This document shows positions 24,955 through 32,308 of a stretch of 50,773 nucleotides of DNA, one piece after another. Every line of letters starts with the position of its first letter. Position 1 is the first letter of the stretch. Both the position numbers and the translations under genes were made by a program. Under the pieces are notes generated by a model. That model saw nothing but the letters and a program-made list of their open reading frames with translations, did not search any database and was not told where the DNA came from. The DNA comes from Muribaculaceae bacterium (lineage in GTDB: Bacteria; Bacteroidota; Bacteroidia; Bacteroidales; Muribaculaceae): NCBI GenBank assembly GCA_017557625.1, contig JAFYYG010000053.1, positions 1-50,773 on the forward strand. The letters run 5' to 3'.

Positions 24955-25422
24955 ATGACTACTTTAAAAAAACTTTTATTTGCAGGTGTAATTTTGGCAT
25001 TTTTAGGCTTTGTTGCCACCGGCTGTAGTGGTAAAGATAATTCATCTGATGACTCTTCGAGTGATTCCAAATCAAAAAAGGAAAAATCCAGCAAGAGTGA
25101 TGATGATGAAGATTTTAGCGAAGAGAGCGACTATGATTATAGTGATAATGTAGGAGATGATTATGGTCGTGACGATGACAGTGAGGATTTTGATGATGCT
25201 TACAATGATGCAAGACGTCAAGCAGAAGGTGCCTATAATGATGCTAGGCGTGAAGCAAGAGATGCCTATAATGATGCTAGGCGTGAAGTAAGAGATGCCT
25301 ATAATGATGCTAAGCGCCAAGTTAAAGAGGCTATGCCGGCAGGATATGATAAAGCCTATGACAAGGCTATGCAGGAATATGAGAAGGAAATGAATAAGGC
25401 TTTAGAAGAACTTGATTATTAA
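24955..25422 (+). CDS. Acidic lipoprotein with 11-residue helical repeats
   Basis: The 155-residue product has a lipoprotein signal (GFVATGC, Cys about 24). A Ser/Asp/Lys low-complexity stretch follows (about 25-80). Then come four tandem 11-residue units of the type DAYNDARREVR (about 81-124), encoded by near-identical 33-base DNA repeats (25195-25326). The tail is charged and helical. The 11-residue period predicts a straight amphipathic or coiled-coil helix on the cell envelope. No enzyme motif. It is preceded by a 147-base AT-rich gap and followed by a strong terminator. Confidence 0.7.
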   Translation: MTTLKKLLFAGVILAFLGFVATGCSGKDNSSDDSSSDSKSKKEKSSKSDDDEDFSEESDYDYSDNVGDDYGRDDDSEDFDDAYNDARRQAEGAYNDARREARDAYNDARREVRDAYNDAKRQVKEAMPAGYDKAYDKAMQEYEKEMNKALEELDY

Positions 25423-25426
25423 TAAA

Positions 25427-25454
25427 AAGGGGCACTACAAAATGCCCCTTTTTT
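25427..25454 (+). terminator. Rho-independent terminator
   Basis: An 8-base stem AAGGGGCA/TGCCCCTT (25427-25434 with 25443-25450), an 8-base loop and a T tail to 25454. Confidence 0.88.
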
Positions 25455-25589
25455 CATTAATATTTTAGTTGTGGATGATTAGATTCAATCAAAATCAGAC
25501 TCCACAGGAAAACGGATGCTAACGAACATTATATTCTTTGTTTTGTTACGTTTTTATTATCAAGAGTACTTATTAATCCATTATTTAAT

Positions 25590-26414
25590 ATGAGAAAATT
25601 TTTTCTAATATTGATGTCATTGGCAATGATTGTTGCCTTTGATGCTTGCTCAAGCAAAGAGAAAGATAGTAGCGATAAGGAAAAGGAAGAATCTTCGGCT
25701 TCTTCAGTGTCGGAAGAGGAAACAGTAGAATTGAAACCTGTTGACCAAATTGCAGAGTTGTCGGGTAAAGTAGGACCTAGCAGCGTACACATGACTCTAA
25801 ATGTCAAGGGTGATTTGGTTGAGGGTGAGTACTCTTACGACAGGTTTAATTCGCCACTCAAATTACAGGGCAAACTTGAAGAGGATGGTCACCTGGAGCT
25901 GAATGAAGTGAACAAGGATGGCAAGCCTACAGGACACTTCAATGGGTATTATGGAAAAGACTATGGGTTCAACGGTGAGTTTGTTAACTTCAAGGGTGCG
26001 CGATATGACTTCAATCTAAATGTCGATAATGTCACAGATAATGCTGGTGATGGTGACGGTAGGGGCTTTATGGTTGTGCTGCCTCCGGATAGCCCAGCTC
26101 GTAGTGGCTATCTGCCTAGCTCTAATTATGAATTTGCTGATGATGACTATAGCGGTGGAGGGTATAGTGAAGGTGCTGGAGATAGCAGCATCGATGAAAT
26201 GCTTGACTCCTATGAGAACTATGTTAACAGGTACATCCAACTCATGAAGAAGGCTGCTAATGGTGACATGTCGGCAGCTGCCGAATATGCCCAGTTATAT
26301 CAAGAAGCCATAGAACTTCAATCAAGACTTGAAAATGTGAGTGGCGAGATGAGTACCGCTCAAATCAATCGAATGAACAGAATTAACAACAAGTTGCTTC
26401 AGGCTGCTCAATAG
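25590..26414 (+). CDS. Lipoprotein of unknown function
   Basis: The 274-residue product has a lipoprotein signal (IVAFDAC, Cys about 20) and a Ser/Lys/Glu linker much like that of the preceding lipoprotein. A beta-rich domain follows (about 55-150: VHMTLNVKGDLVEGEYSYDR, then GHFNGYYGKDYGFNGEF), of the kind that recurs in Bacteroidetes envelope proteins. A Gly/Asp/Ser-rich middle and a helical C-terminus (about 205-274) end the chain. Function is unknown. It is bounded by terminators on both sides, so it is a single-gene unit. Confidence 0.65.
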   Translation: MRKFFLILMSLAMIVAFDACSSKEKDSSDKEKEESSASSVSEEETVELKPVDQIAELSGKVGPSSVHMTLNVKGDLVEGEYSYDRFNSPLKLQGKLEEDGHLELNEVNKDGKPTGHFNGYYGKDYGFNGEFVNFKGARYDFNLNVDNVTDNAGDGDGRGFMVVLPPDSPARSGYLPSSNYEFADDDYSGGGYSEGAGDSSIDEMLDSYENYVNRYIQLMKKAANGDMSAAAEYAQLYQEAIELQSRLENVSGEMSTAQINRMNRINNKLLQAAQ

Positions 26415-26451
26415 ATGTACAATTAGTAATAGTTGACTAATATTTTTATTC

Positions 26452-26495
26452 AAGGGGTGCAAGTTTGATAATCTTGCACCTCCTTCGTTTTTTTT
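26452..26495 (+). terminator. Rho-independent terminator
   Basis: GGTGCAAG/CTTGCACC (26456-26463 with 26473-26480), extended by AAGG/CCTT across one bulged T, then a T8 run at 26488-26495. Confidence 0.85.
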
Positions 26496-26592
26496 GTGTG
26501 CTTTAAGAATTAGAATGTGCTTTTAGAGAGAACAATGTGGAGTTGTACGTGATATTCAACTATCTTAATAATCTATAATTAAGGTGCTATGT

Positions 26593-26624
26593 TTTTGTTG
26601 TGTGGGTTGTTTTGTGTAATTTTG
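26593..26624 (+). promoter_or_regulatory. Bacteroidetes promoter of the etf/acd cluster
   Basis: TTTTG (26593-26597), 19 bases, then TAATTTTG (26617-26624): an exact consensus match. The leader to etfB would be about 70 nt. Confidence 0.8.
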
Positions 26625-26700
26625 CACGTTTTTTATGGCACTACGCCATTGCAAATAAAGAGTAAACAGTACACAAACAATAACTAAACGTTTTGATTTT

Positions 26701-27573
26701 ATGAGTTTGAATATCGTTGTGCTGGCAAAACAAGTGCCAGACACTCGCAACGTGGGTAAAGATGCGATGAAGGCCGACGGCACCATCAATCGTGCCGCGC
26801 TTCCCGCCATCTTCAACCCCGAGGACCTGAACGCGCTTGAGCAAGCGCTTCAGCTCAAGGATGCTCATCCTGGTTCAAAAATCACACTCGTGACGATGGG
26901 ACTTCCCCGCAGCGCCGAGATGGTGCGTGAGAGCCTCTATCGCGGCGGCGACGATGGCGTGGTGCTCACCGACCGCCCTCTGGGAGGTGCCGACACTCTC
27001 GCCACCAGCTACTCGTTGGCGCAGACCATCCGTCACCTCGACAAAGTTGACATCATCGTTGGCGGCCGCCAGGCTATCGACGGCGACACCGCGCAGGTGG
27101 GTCCGCAGATTGCTGAGAAATTAGGTCTCCCACAAGTGACTTACGCCGAGAGTGTAAAGGTGGAAGACGGAATAGCCACTATCAAGCGCCGCATTGAGAA
27201 CGGCTTTGAGACCGTTACCTGCCCGCTTCCTTTGGTGGTTACCGTCAACGGCAGCGCCGATGCTTGCCGTCCCCGCAACGCTAAGTTGATACAGAAGTAC
27301 AAATATGCCGTCACTCCAAGCGAGAAGGCACAGTTGAGCGAGGATCGTCAGCGTCTCGTTGAGGCCCGTCCTTATCTCAACATCCGCGAGTGGGGCGTTG
27401 CCGACATCGAGGCCGATCCCGAGCAGATTGGCATGAAGGGTTCGCCCACTAAGGTTAAGACAGTAGTAAACGTTGTGTTCCAGGCTAAGGAGAGCAAGAC
27501 CATCGAGGGCGGCGACGAAGCCCAACTCGAAGGCCTCGTGCAAGAACTTATTGCCGACCATATCATTGGTTAA
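26701..27573 (+). CDS. etfB: Electron transfer flavoprotein, beta subunit
   Basis: The 290-residue product matches EtfB: it begins NIVVLAKQVPDT and continues with NPEDLNALEQAL (about 40-51). The AMP-binding/nucleotide segment has GADTLATSY (about 97-105), DIIVGGRQAIDGDTAQVGPQ and the VEARPYL region. EtfB pairs with EtfA to take electrons from acyl-CoA dehydrogenases and pass them to a quinone or to another flavoprotein. etfA and an acyl-CoA dehydrogenase gene follow. Start chosen at the ATG after the promoter. Confidence 0.95.
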   Translation: MSLNIVVLAKQVPDTRNVGKDAMKADGTINRAALPAIFNPEDLNALEQALQLKDAHPGSKITLVTMGLPRSAEMVRESLYRGGDDGVVLTDRPLGGADTLATSYSLAQTIRHLDKVDIIVGGRQAIDGDTAQVGPQIAEKLGLPQVTYAESVKVEDGIATIKRRIENGFETVTCPLPLVVTVNGSADACRPRNAKLIQKYKYAVTPSEKAQLSEDRQRLVEARPYLNIREWGVADIEADPEQIGMKGSPTKVKTVVNVVFQAKESKTIEGGDEAQLEGLVQELIADHIIG

Positions 27574-27575
27574 TG

Positions 27576-27603
27576 CATAATTCATAATGCAAAATGCATA
27601 ATT
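27576..27603 (+). repeat. Heptad word array (CATAATT/CATAATG)
   Basis: Four words in exact 7-base register, CATAATT, CATAATG, CAAAATG and CATAATT, start 2 bases after the etfB stop. Close to the array at 49901-49921. Confidence 0.8.
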
Positions 27604-27612
27604 TAGCGGACT

Positions 27613-27648
27613 ATGAACGACAGGAATAATTTAGTTGTTTATAATTAA
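27613..27648 (+). pseudogene. Truncated duplicate of the etfA start
   Basis: ATG at 27613 opens MNDRNNLVVYN and then a stop. The real etfA begins MNDKNNLVVYC 128 bases downstream, and the two DNA stretches are nearly identical for about 30 bases. It is either the scar of a tandem duplication between etfB and etfA or a short leader ORF. Flanked by a heptad array on one side and an octamer array on the other. Confidence 0.7.
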
Positions 27649-27706
27649 AATGTGATGTTTTGATAAACTTTCAAGTTTAGAGTAAAGAGCGACAATTACT
27701 ATTGGC

Positions 27707-27730
27707 TTGTTTACTCGTTTACTTGTTTAC
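27707..27730 (+). repeat. Octamer word array (TTGTTTAC)
   Basis: Three 8-base words, TTGTTTAC, TCGTTTAC and TTGTTTAC, end 10 bases before the etfA start. Confidence 0.65.
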
Positions 27731-27740
27731 TAAGAAAAAT

Positions 27741-28769
27741 ATGAACGACAAGAATAATTTAGTAGTTTATTGCGAGTTTGACGACGGCCGCGTTGCCGAC
27801 GTCAGCTTGGAGTTGTTGACCAAAGGCCGTACCCTCGCCACCCGTTTGGGCGTGAAGCTCGAGGCCCTTATCATCGGCGACAAGCTCGATGGGGTAGAGG
27901 AGCAGGTGTTCCCTTACGGCGTTGACGTGGTTTATAAGGTAGAGGACGAGCGTCTTTATCCTTACACCTCTCTGCCACACTCTTCAATCGTTATTAACCT
28001 TTTCAAGGAAATAGAGCCACAAATCTGCCTCATGGGTGCCACTGTGATTGGCCGCGATTTGGGACCCCGTGTCTCGTCGTGCCTCACCAGTGGCCTCACC
28101 GCCGACTGCACCGCACTGGAGATTGGCGACCACACCGACCCTTTGACCAAGACCGAATATAAGGACTTGCTCTATCAGATTCGCCCCGCTTTTGGCGGCA
28201 ACATTGTGGCAACTATCGTCAACCCCGAGCACCGTCCACAGATGGCTACAGTGCGCGAGGGTGTGATGAAGAAGGAGATTTTCGACCCTAACTACAAGGG
28301 CGAGGTCATCAACCTCGACGCTGACAAATATGTTGACCCAGCAAGTTTTATCGTCAAGATTATCGACCGTGAGGTAGAGAAATCAAAAATCAACATCAAG
28401 AATTCGCCAATCATCGTGGCTGGCGGCTACGGTGTAGGCAGCAAGGAGAACTTCGACCTTATCTTCCAACTCGCCGACGTGCTTGGCGGTGAGGTTGGCG
28501 CAAGCCGTGCCGCTGTAGATGCCGGATTCTGTGAGCATGAGCGTCAGATTGGTCAGACTGGTGTCACTGTGCGTCCCAAGCTCTACATCGCTTGCGGCAT
28601 CTCGGGACAGATTCAGCACGTTGCGGGCATGAACGAGAGCTCGATTATCATCTCTATCAACAACGATCCCAACGCTCCCATCAACGCCATTGCCGACTAC
28701 GTCATCACTGGCAACCTCGAGGAGATTATCCCCAAACTAATCAAGTATTACAAGAAAAATTCTAAATAA
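27741..28769 (+). CDS. etfA: Electron transfer flavoprotein, alpha subunit
   Basis: From the ATG at 27741 the product is 342 residues; an upstream frame from 27702 reads through the octamer array and is rejected. The C-terminal FAD-binding domain holds GGYGVGSKENFDL (about 232-244), the RAAVDAGF block (about 261-268), RQIGQTGVTVRPKLYIACGISG (in parts: QIGQTG and ACGISGQIQH) and the closing NNDPNAPIFxxADY form (NNDPNAPINAIADY). It binds FAD and forms the ETF heterodimer with the etfB product. It is followed by an acyl-CoA dehydrogenase gene. Confidence 0.95.
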   Translation: MNDKNNLVVYCEFDDGRVADVSLELLTKGRTLATRLGVKLEALIIGDKLDGVEEQVFPYGVDVVYKVEDERLYPYTSLPHSSIVINLFKEIEPQICLMGATVIGRDLGPRVSSCLTSGLTADCTALEIGDHTDPLTKTEYKDLLYQIRPAFGGNIVATIVNPEHRPQMATVREGVMKKEIFDPNYKGEVINLDADKYVDPASFIVKIIDREVEKSKINIKNSPIIVAGGYGVGSKENFDLIFQLADVLGGEVGASRAAVDAGFCEHERQIGQTGVTVRPKLYIACGISGQIQHVAGMNESSIIISINNDPNAPINAIADYVITGNLEEIIPKLIKYYKKNSK

Positions 28770-28771
28770 TA

Positions 28772-28799
28772 GTGAAGAGGTGAGAGTTGAGAGGTGAGA
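28772..28799 (+). repeat. Heptad word array (GGTGAGA)
   Basis: GTGAAGA, GGTGAGA, GTTGAGA and GGTGAGA stand in exact 7-base register, starting 2 bases after the etfA stop. Confidence 0.75.
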
Positions 28800-28822
28800 G
28801 ACTGTCATCTGACCTCTTCCAG

Positions 28823-28857
28823 ACTCTTAACACTTAAAATTTTACCCTTAACACTTA
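28823..28857 (+). repeat. Heptad word array (ACACTTA)
   Basis: ACTCTTA, ACACTTA, AAATTTT, ACCCTTA and ACACTTA stand in 7-base register and end at the acyl-CoA dehydrogenase start, with no room left for a usual ribosome-binding site other than AAGAAA. Confidence 0.65.
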
Positions 28858-28862
28858 AGAAA

Positions 28863-30569
28863 ATGGCAAATTTCTATAAAGACAATAAGGCATTGCAGTA
28901 TCATCTGCGTCATCCACTCATGGAGAAAATCGTAGCCATGAAGGAGCGCGACTACACTCAAAGCCAGGAGTTTGATTACGCACCAGTCGACTACGAAGAT
29001 GCTATCGACTCTTACGATAAGATTTTGGAGATAACAGGCGAGATTACTGCCGAGACTATCGCCCCTAACGCCGAGAGCGTTGACAAGGAAGGTCCACACC
29101 ATGCCAATGGCCGTGTTGCATACGCCAGCAAGACTCAGGAGAACCTCGACGTTACCCGCAAGGCAGGCCTCTATGGCGTGTCGATGCCCCGTAAATATGG
29201 TGGTTTGAACTTGCCAAACGTTACATTCTCGATGATGAGCGAGATGATTGCTCAGGCCGACGCCGGTTTCCAGAACATCTGGAGCCTGCAGAGCTGTATC
29301 GACACTCTCTTTGAGGCTGGCGATGAGGACCAGTTCGAGCGTTACATCCCTCGCGTGTGCAACGGCGAGACCATGTCGATGGACCTCACCGAGCCCGATG
29401 CAGGCAGTGACCTCCAGAGCGTGATGCTCAAGGCTACTCAGGACGAGGACGGCACTTGGCGCCTCAACGGCGTGAAGCGCTTTATCACCAATGGCGACAG
29501 CGACATTCATCTGGTGCTCGCTCGCAGCGAGGAGGGCAGCAAGGACGGACGCGGCCTCTCGATGTTCATCTACGACAAGCGCAACGGCGGCGTCAACGTG
29601 CGCCGCATTGAGGACAAGATGGGTATCCATGGTAGCCCCACATGCGAACTCGTGTTCAAGAACGCCAAGGCCGAGCTTTGTGGCTCGCGCCGTTTGGGCC
29701 TTATCAAGTATGTGATGTCGCTCATGAACGGTGCCCGCTTGGGTATCACCGCGCAGAGCGTGGGACTGTGCCAGGCAGCCTACAACGAGGCTATCGACTA
29801 TGCCCGCAGCCGTGAGCAGTTTGGTGTTGCTATTATCAACTTCCCAGCTGTTGCCGAGATGCTCAGCAATATCAAAGCAAAGCTAGACGCAGCGCGCACT
29901 ATCCTTTATGAGACAGCACGTTTTGTCGATGTCTATAAGATTTGGGAGCAGATTGCCCGCGAGCGTCAACTCACACCCGAGGAGCGTGCCGAGATGAAGC
30001 GTTACAACCGCCTTGCCGACGCCTTCACTCCACTGTCGAAGGCCTCGTCAAGCGAGTATGCCAACCAGACCGCCTACGACTGCATCCAGATTCACGGCGG
30101 TAGCGGATTCATGCGCGACTACACCTGCGAGCGCCTCTATCGTGATGCCCGCATCATGAACATCTATGAGGGTACAACCCAGCTGCAGGTGGTTGCGGCA
30201 ATTCGCCACGTCACCACAGGCACCTATCTGGCACAGATGAGAGAGTATGCCGCTGCTGAGTATAGTGCAGAGATTGCTCCACTCAAGGCACGTGTTGACA
30301 AGATGATGGCGGACTATGAGGAGGCAGTCGAGAACGTGAAGAACTACGAGAATCCCGACTACATCACCTTCCACGCCCGCCGCATGGTGGAGATGGCAGC
30401 ATGGACCATTATGAGCTACCTGTTGTGCTACGATGCCAGCAAGGCTCCCGAGCTGTTTAAGCAGTCGGCAAACGTATATGTACGTTACGCCGAGGCTCGT
30501 CTCGCCGCCAACGTCAAGTTCATCAACGACTTCACCCCCGAAGAAGCAGCAATCTACAACCAAGAGTAA
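28863..30569 (+). CDS. Acyl-CoA dehydrogenase, long (DmdC/FadE-like) type
   Basis: From the ATG at 28863 the product is 568 residues; a frame from 28794 runs through the heptad arrays and is rejected. The FAD-binding middle domain has MDLTEPDAGSDLQS (about 175-188) and VKRFITNGD (about 208-216). The C-terminal domain has SREQFGVAIINFPAVAEML (about 318-336), QIHGGSGFMRDY and IYEGTTQLQ, whose Glu-Gly is the family signature near the active site. The extra 130 C-terminal residues are typical of the longer branch. It oxidises an acyl-CoA to the enoyl form and passes electrons to the EtfAB made by the two genes upstream. The chain-length preference is unknown. Confidence 0.92.
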   Translation: MANFYKDNKALQYHLRHPLMEKIVAMKERDYTQSQEFDYAPVDYEDAIDSYDKILEITGEITAETIAPNAESVDKEGPHHANGRVAYASKTQENLDVTRKAGLYGVSMPRKYGGLNLPNVTFSMMSEMIAQADAGFQNIWSLQSCIDTLFEAGDEDQFERYIPRVCNGETMSMDLTEPDAGSDLQSVMLKATQDEDGTWRLNGVKRFITNGDSDIHLVLARSEEGSKDGRGLSMFIYDKRNGGVNVRRIEDKMGIHGSPTCELVFKNAKAELCGSRRLGLIKYVMSLMNGARLGITAQSVGLCQAAYNEAIDYARSREQFGVAIINFPAVAEMLSNIKAKLDAARTILYETARFVDVYKIWEQIARERQLTPEERAEMKRYNRLADAFTPLSKASSSEYANQTAYDCIQIHGGSGFMRDYTCERLYRDARIMNIYEGTTQLQVVAAIRHVTTGTYLAQMREYAAAEYSAEIAPLKARVDKMMADYEEAVENVKNYENPDYITFHARRMVEMAAWTIMSYLLCYDASKAPELFKQSANVYVRYAEARLAANVKFINDFTPEEAAIYNQE

Positions 30570-30587
30570 TTCTTGAGATAATTAACA

Positions 30588-30629
30588 AATAGGGAGCCGC
30601 ACTGTTTTTTAGTCGCAGCTCCCTATTTT
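30588..30629. terminator. Bidirectional terminator between acd and fic
   Basis: An 11-base perfect stem AAATAGGGAGC/GCTCCCTATTT (30588-30598 with 30619-30629) encloses a loop with a T6 run. It serves both the acyl-CoA dehydrogenase (plus) and fic (minus) genes. It shares GGGAGCCGCAC and GTCGCAGCTCCC with the hairpin at 32172-32207. Confidence 0.85.
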
Positions 30630-30630
30630 G

Positions 30631-31914
30631 CTATGTGTTGAGGTAAGAGCAATATTTCACTATCAAGTGTTTCAATGGCACGTTCCCCGCAAGATATCGC
30701 TCGGCATCAAGGGCGAGTAATCGCTCGTGAATTGTTTTGCTACCTTTGTATATTCCATTAAGAAAGTAGATGTCGTTATCTTTGTCAACTGTGATTTCAG
30801 TGAAATCATCGACAATGTCTTCGTTAATATAAATAGAGTAGCTTGGACGCTTGGCGCCTGGATTGTCCTCGTGAAGGATTCCCTTTTCAATTAAGTCCTT
30901 AATATCACGAATGGCAGTGTCTTTAGAGCACTTGTTAAGTGCGGCCCACGATTTAGTGGTGATTTTTGCCTCATAGCCGTCAAGAAATTTGTTTAAAGTA
31001 TCAACTTCTCTCTTATTCAGCGCTATACCTGCTGCTTTAATCCAAAAAAGACTCTTGTTTAGCACTGCACTCACAATAGCATTGGCGTCATCGATTGATG
31101 ATATAAGTATTTTGAGAAACCATACAAGCCATTCGGTAATTTCTCCGTCACCGTGCTGCACTCGTTCGAGGATACTATAATAATGCCGCTTGTCTTTGTT
31201 GATGGCTGTAGATATGTTGTAGAATCTTAATTGGCTCTGGTCGCCACGAGCGAGAATGATGTCGCTTAGAATCCGTGACAATCGACCATTGCCATCTTCA
31301 AAGGGGTGTATTGACACAAACCACAGGTGAGCGATAGCAGAGCGTATGATATAGGATTCGTCAGGAGCATCGTTAAACCAATTAATAAAACGTGTCATTT
31401 CCTCCTCCACTCGTTGGGGAGATGGAGCCACATAGTGGATGCGCTCCCTCCCTAAATAACCTGAAACGATATGTTCCTCATGTGTGCGGTAGCAGCCAAC
31501 CTCAATCTTTGAGCCTCCACTGAAACCAGTAGGGAAAAATGCCGATTGCCAAGCGCATAGGTTTTGCTTAGTTAGCTTTCGGTCGTAGTGCTCCATTGCA
31601 TCAACCATCACATTTACAATACCATCAATATAATGTGACGAGACGTTGCTTTGCTTGATGCTGTCAATGCCAAGGCGGCGGGCTATCGATGAGCGCACAT
31701 CTTCACGGTTAAGATGTATGCCTTCTATCTCCGACGATTGCACGATATCAAAAGTAAGATTCTCGGCTATGGCTTTAAGTTTGTCGTCAAAACCAAGATT
31801 GCTAAGTCTTCCATACAATAGTCCTTGTGCTCGACTTGCCTTGTCAAGCAATAGCGCTATCTGCTTATTATCCCATCTGAAGTTGGGCCAGTTGTCATAT
31901 TCGTGAATATACAT
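30631..31914 (-). CDS. Fic-domain AMP-transferase with wHTH domain
   Basis: The 427-residue product has an N-terminal DUF4172-type domain (about 1-80). It includes the self-inhibitory motif S-x-x-x-E-G in SSEIEG (Ser60 to Gly65), which marks class II Fic proteins. The Fic core holds the catalytic HPFEDGNGRLSR (His203 to Arg214). Residues 300-375 form a winged helix-turn-helix (KSWAALNKCSKDTAIRDIKDL). Fic enzymes AMPylate a Thr, Ser or Tyr of a target protein. The wHTH and the palindromes at its promoter suggest self-regulation. No antitoxin gene is next to it; the inhibitory helix is built in. Confidence 0.92.
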   Translation of the reverse strand: MYIHEYDNWPNFRWDNKQIALLLDKASRAQGLLYGRLSNLGFDDKLKAIAENLTFDIVQSSEIEGIHLNREDVRSSIARRLGIDSIKQSNVSSHYIDGIVNVMVDAMEHYDRKLTKQNLCAWQSAFFPTGFSGGSKIEVGCYRTHEEHIVSGYLGRERIHYVAPSPQRVEEEMTRFINWFNDAPDESYIIRSAIAHLWFVSIHPFEDGNGRLSRILSDIILARGDQSQLRFYNISTAINKDKRHYYSILERVQHGDGEITEWLVWFLKILISSIDDANAIVSAVLNKSLFWIKAAGIALNKREVDTLNKFLDGYEAKITTKSWAALNKCSKDTAIRDIKDLIEKGILHEDNPGAKRPSYSIYINEDIVDDFTEITVDKDNDIYFLNGIYKGSKTIHERLLALDAERYLAGNVPLKHLIVKYCSYLNT

Positions 31915-31950
31915 AATATCTCGTTTCTGCGACGTTTTTTATCTAATAAC

Positions 31951-32063
31951 GTCGCAAATTTTGCGACAAAATTACAACATTATCGTTGTAAATGCAAGAA
32001 AAAGACCAACAAAATCCGCTTTTTGCGTCATTTTCTTTCAAATATCGTCGCAAAATTTGCGTC
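31951..32063. promoter_or_regulatory. Palindromic operator pair GTCGCAAAnTTTGCGAC at the fic promoter
   Basis: A perfect palindrome with 8-base arms and a single central base lies at 31951-31967, over the expected fic transcription start. A copy with one mismatch lies at 32047-32063. Half sites occur at 32022-32029 (TTTGCGTC) and near 31929-31934 (TGCGAC). The spacing from the promoter fits a repressor binding site; the wHTH of the Fic protein is the nearest candidate. The rest of the 31915-32308 gap shows no credible gene. Confidence 0.6.
31967..31998 (-). promoter_or_regulatory. Promoter of the fic gene (minus strand)
   Basis: On the minus strand CTTG (31995-31998), 20 bases, then TAATTTTG (31967-31974, read as CAAAATTA on plus). 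Transcription would begin near 31960, inside the palindrome at 31951-31967, 46 bases before the fic ATG. Confidence 0.6.
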
Positions 32064-32171
32064 GTTTGGCAGATCCCAGTGAATGGCACTGGCATCGACA
32101 AGCGTTCGTCCCGTGCGCTTAGCAAAATAGATAGTTGCTTTGCGCTGATTGAAGAAAATTGCAATAATGAT

Positions 32172-32207
32172 AATCGGGAGCCGCACAAACTGTCGCAGCT
32201 CCCGATT
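32172..32207. terminator. Hairpin upstream of fic, related to the one downstream
   Basis: A 10-base stem AATCGGGAGC/GCTCCCGATT (32172-32181 with 32198-32207) with a 16-base loop. It can end the minus-strand BspA gene at 32309. The U-tract on that strand is poor. Confidence 0.6.
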
Positions 32208-32308
32208 TTGCATTTATAAATCATCTTTCTGTGCCATTTCAGCCCGAATGTCATCGCAAGTTATGCATAAGTTTCTGAGTGATTTTGTGTGTTATGAATT
32301 ATACGTTA

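Noticed and set aside
25195-25326. Possible CRISPR-like 33-base repeats
   Set aside because: The repeats are contiguous, in frame and encode an 11-residue protein repeat in a lipoprotein gene.
31992-32219. Antitoxin partner for Fic
   Set aside because: No FicA-like small protein with the inhibitory motif is found. The S-x-x-x-E-G motif is inside the Fic protein itself.
31943-32254. Short frames on both strands in the gap upstream of fic
   Set aside because: No motif, no promoter, and they run through the palindromes and hairpin. Treated as non-coding.
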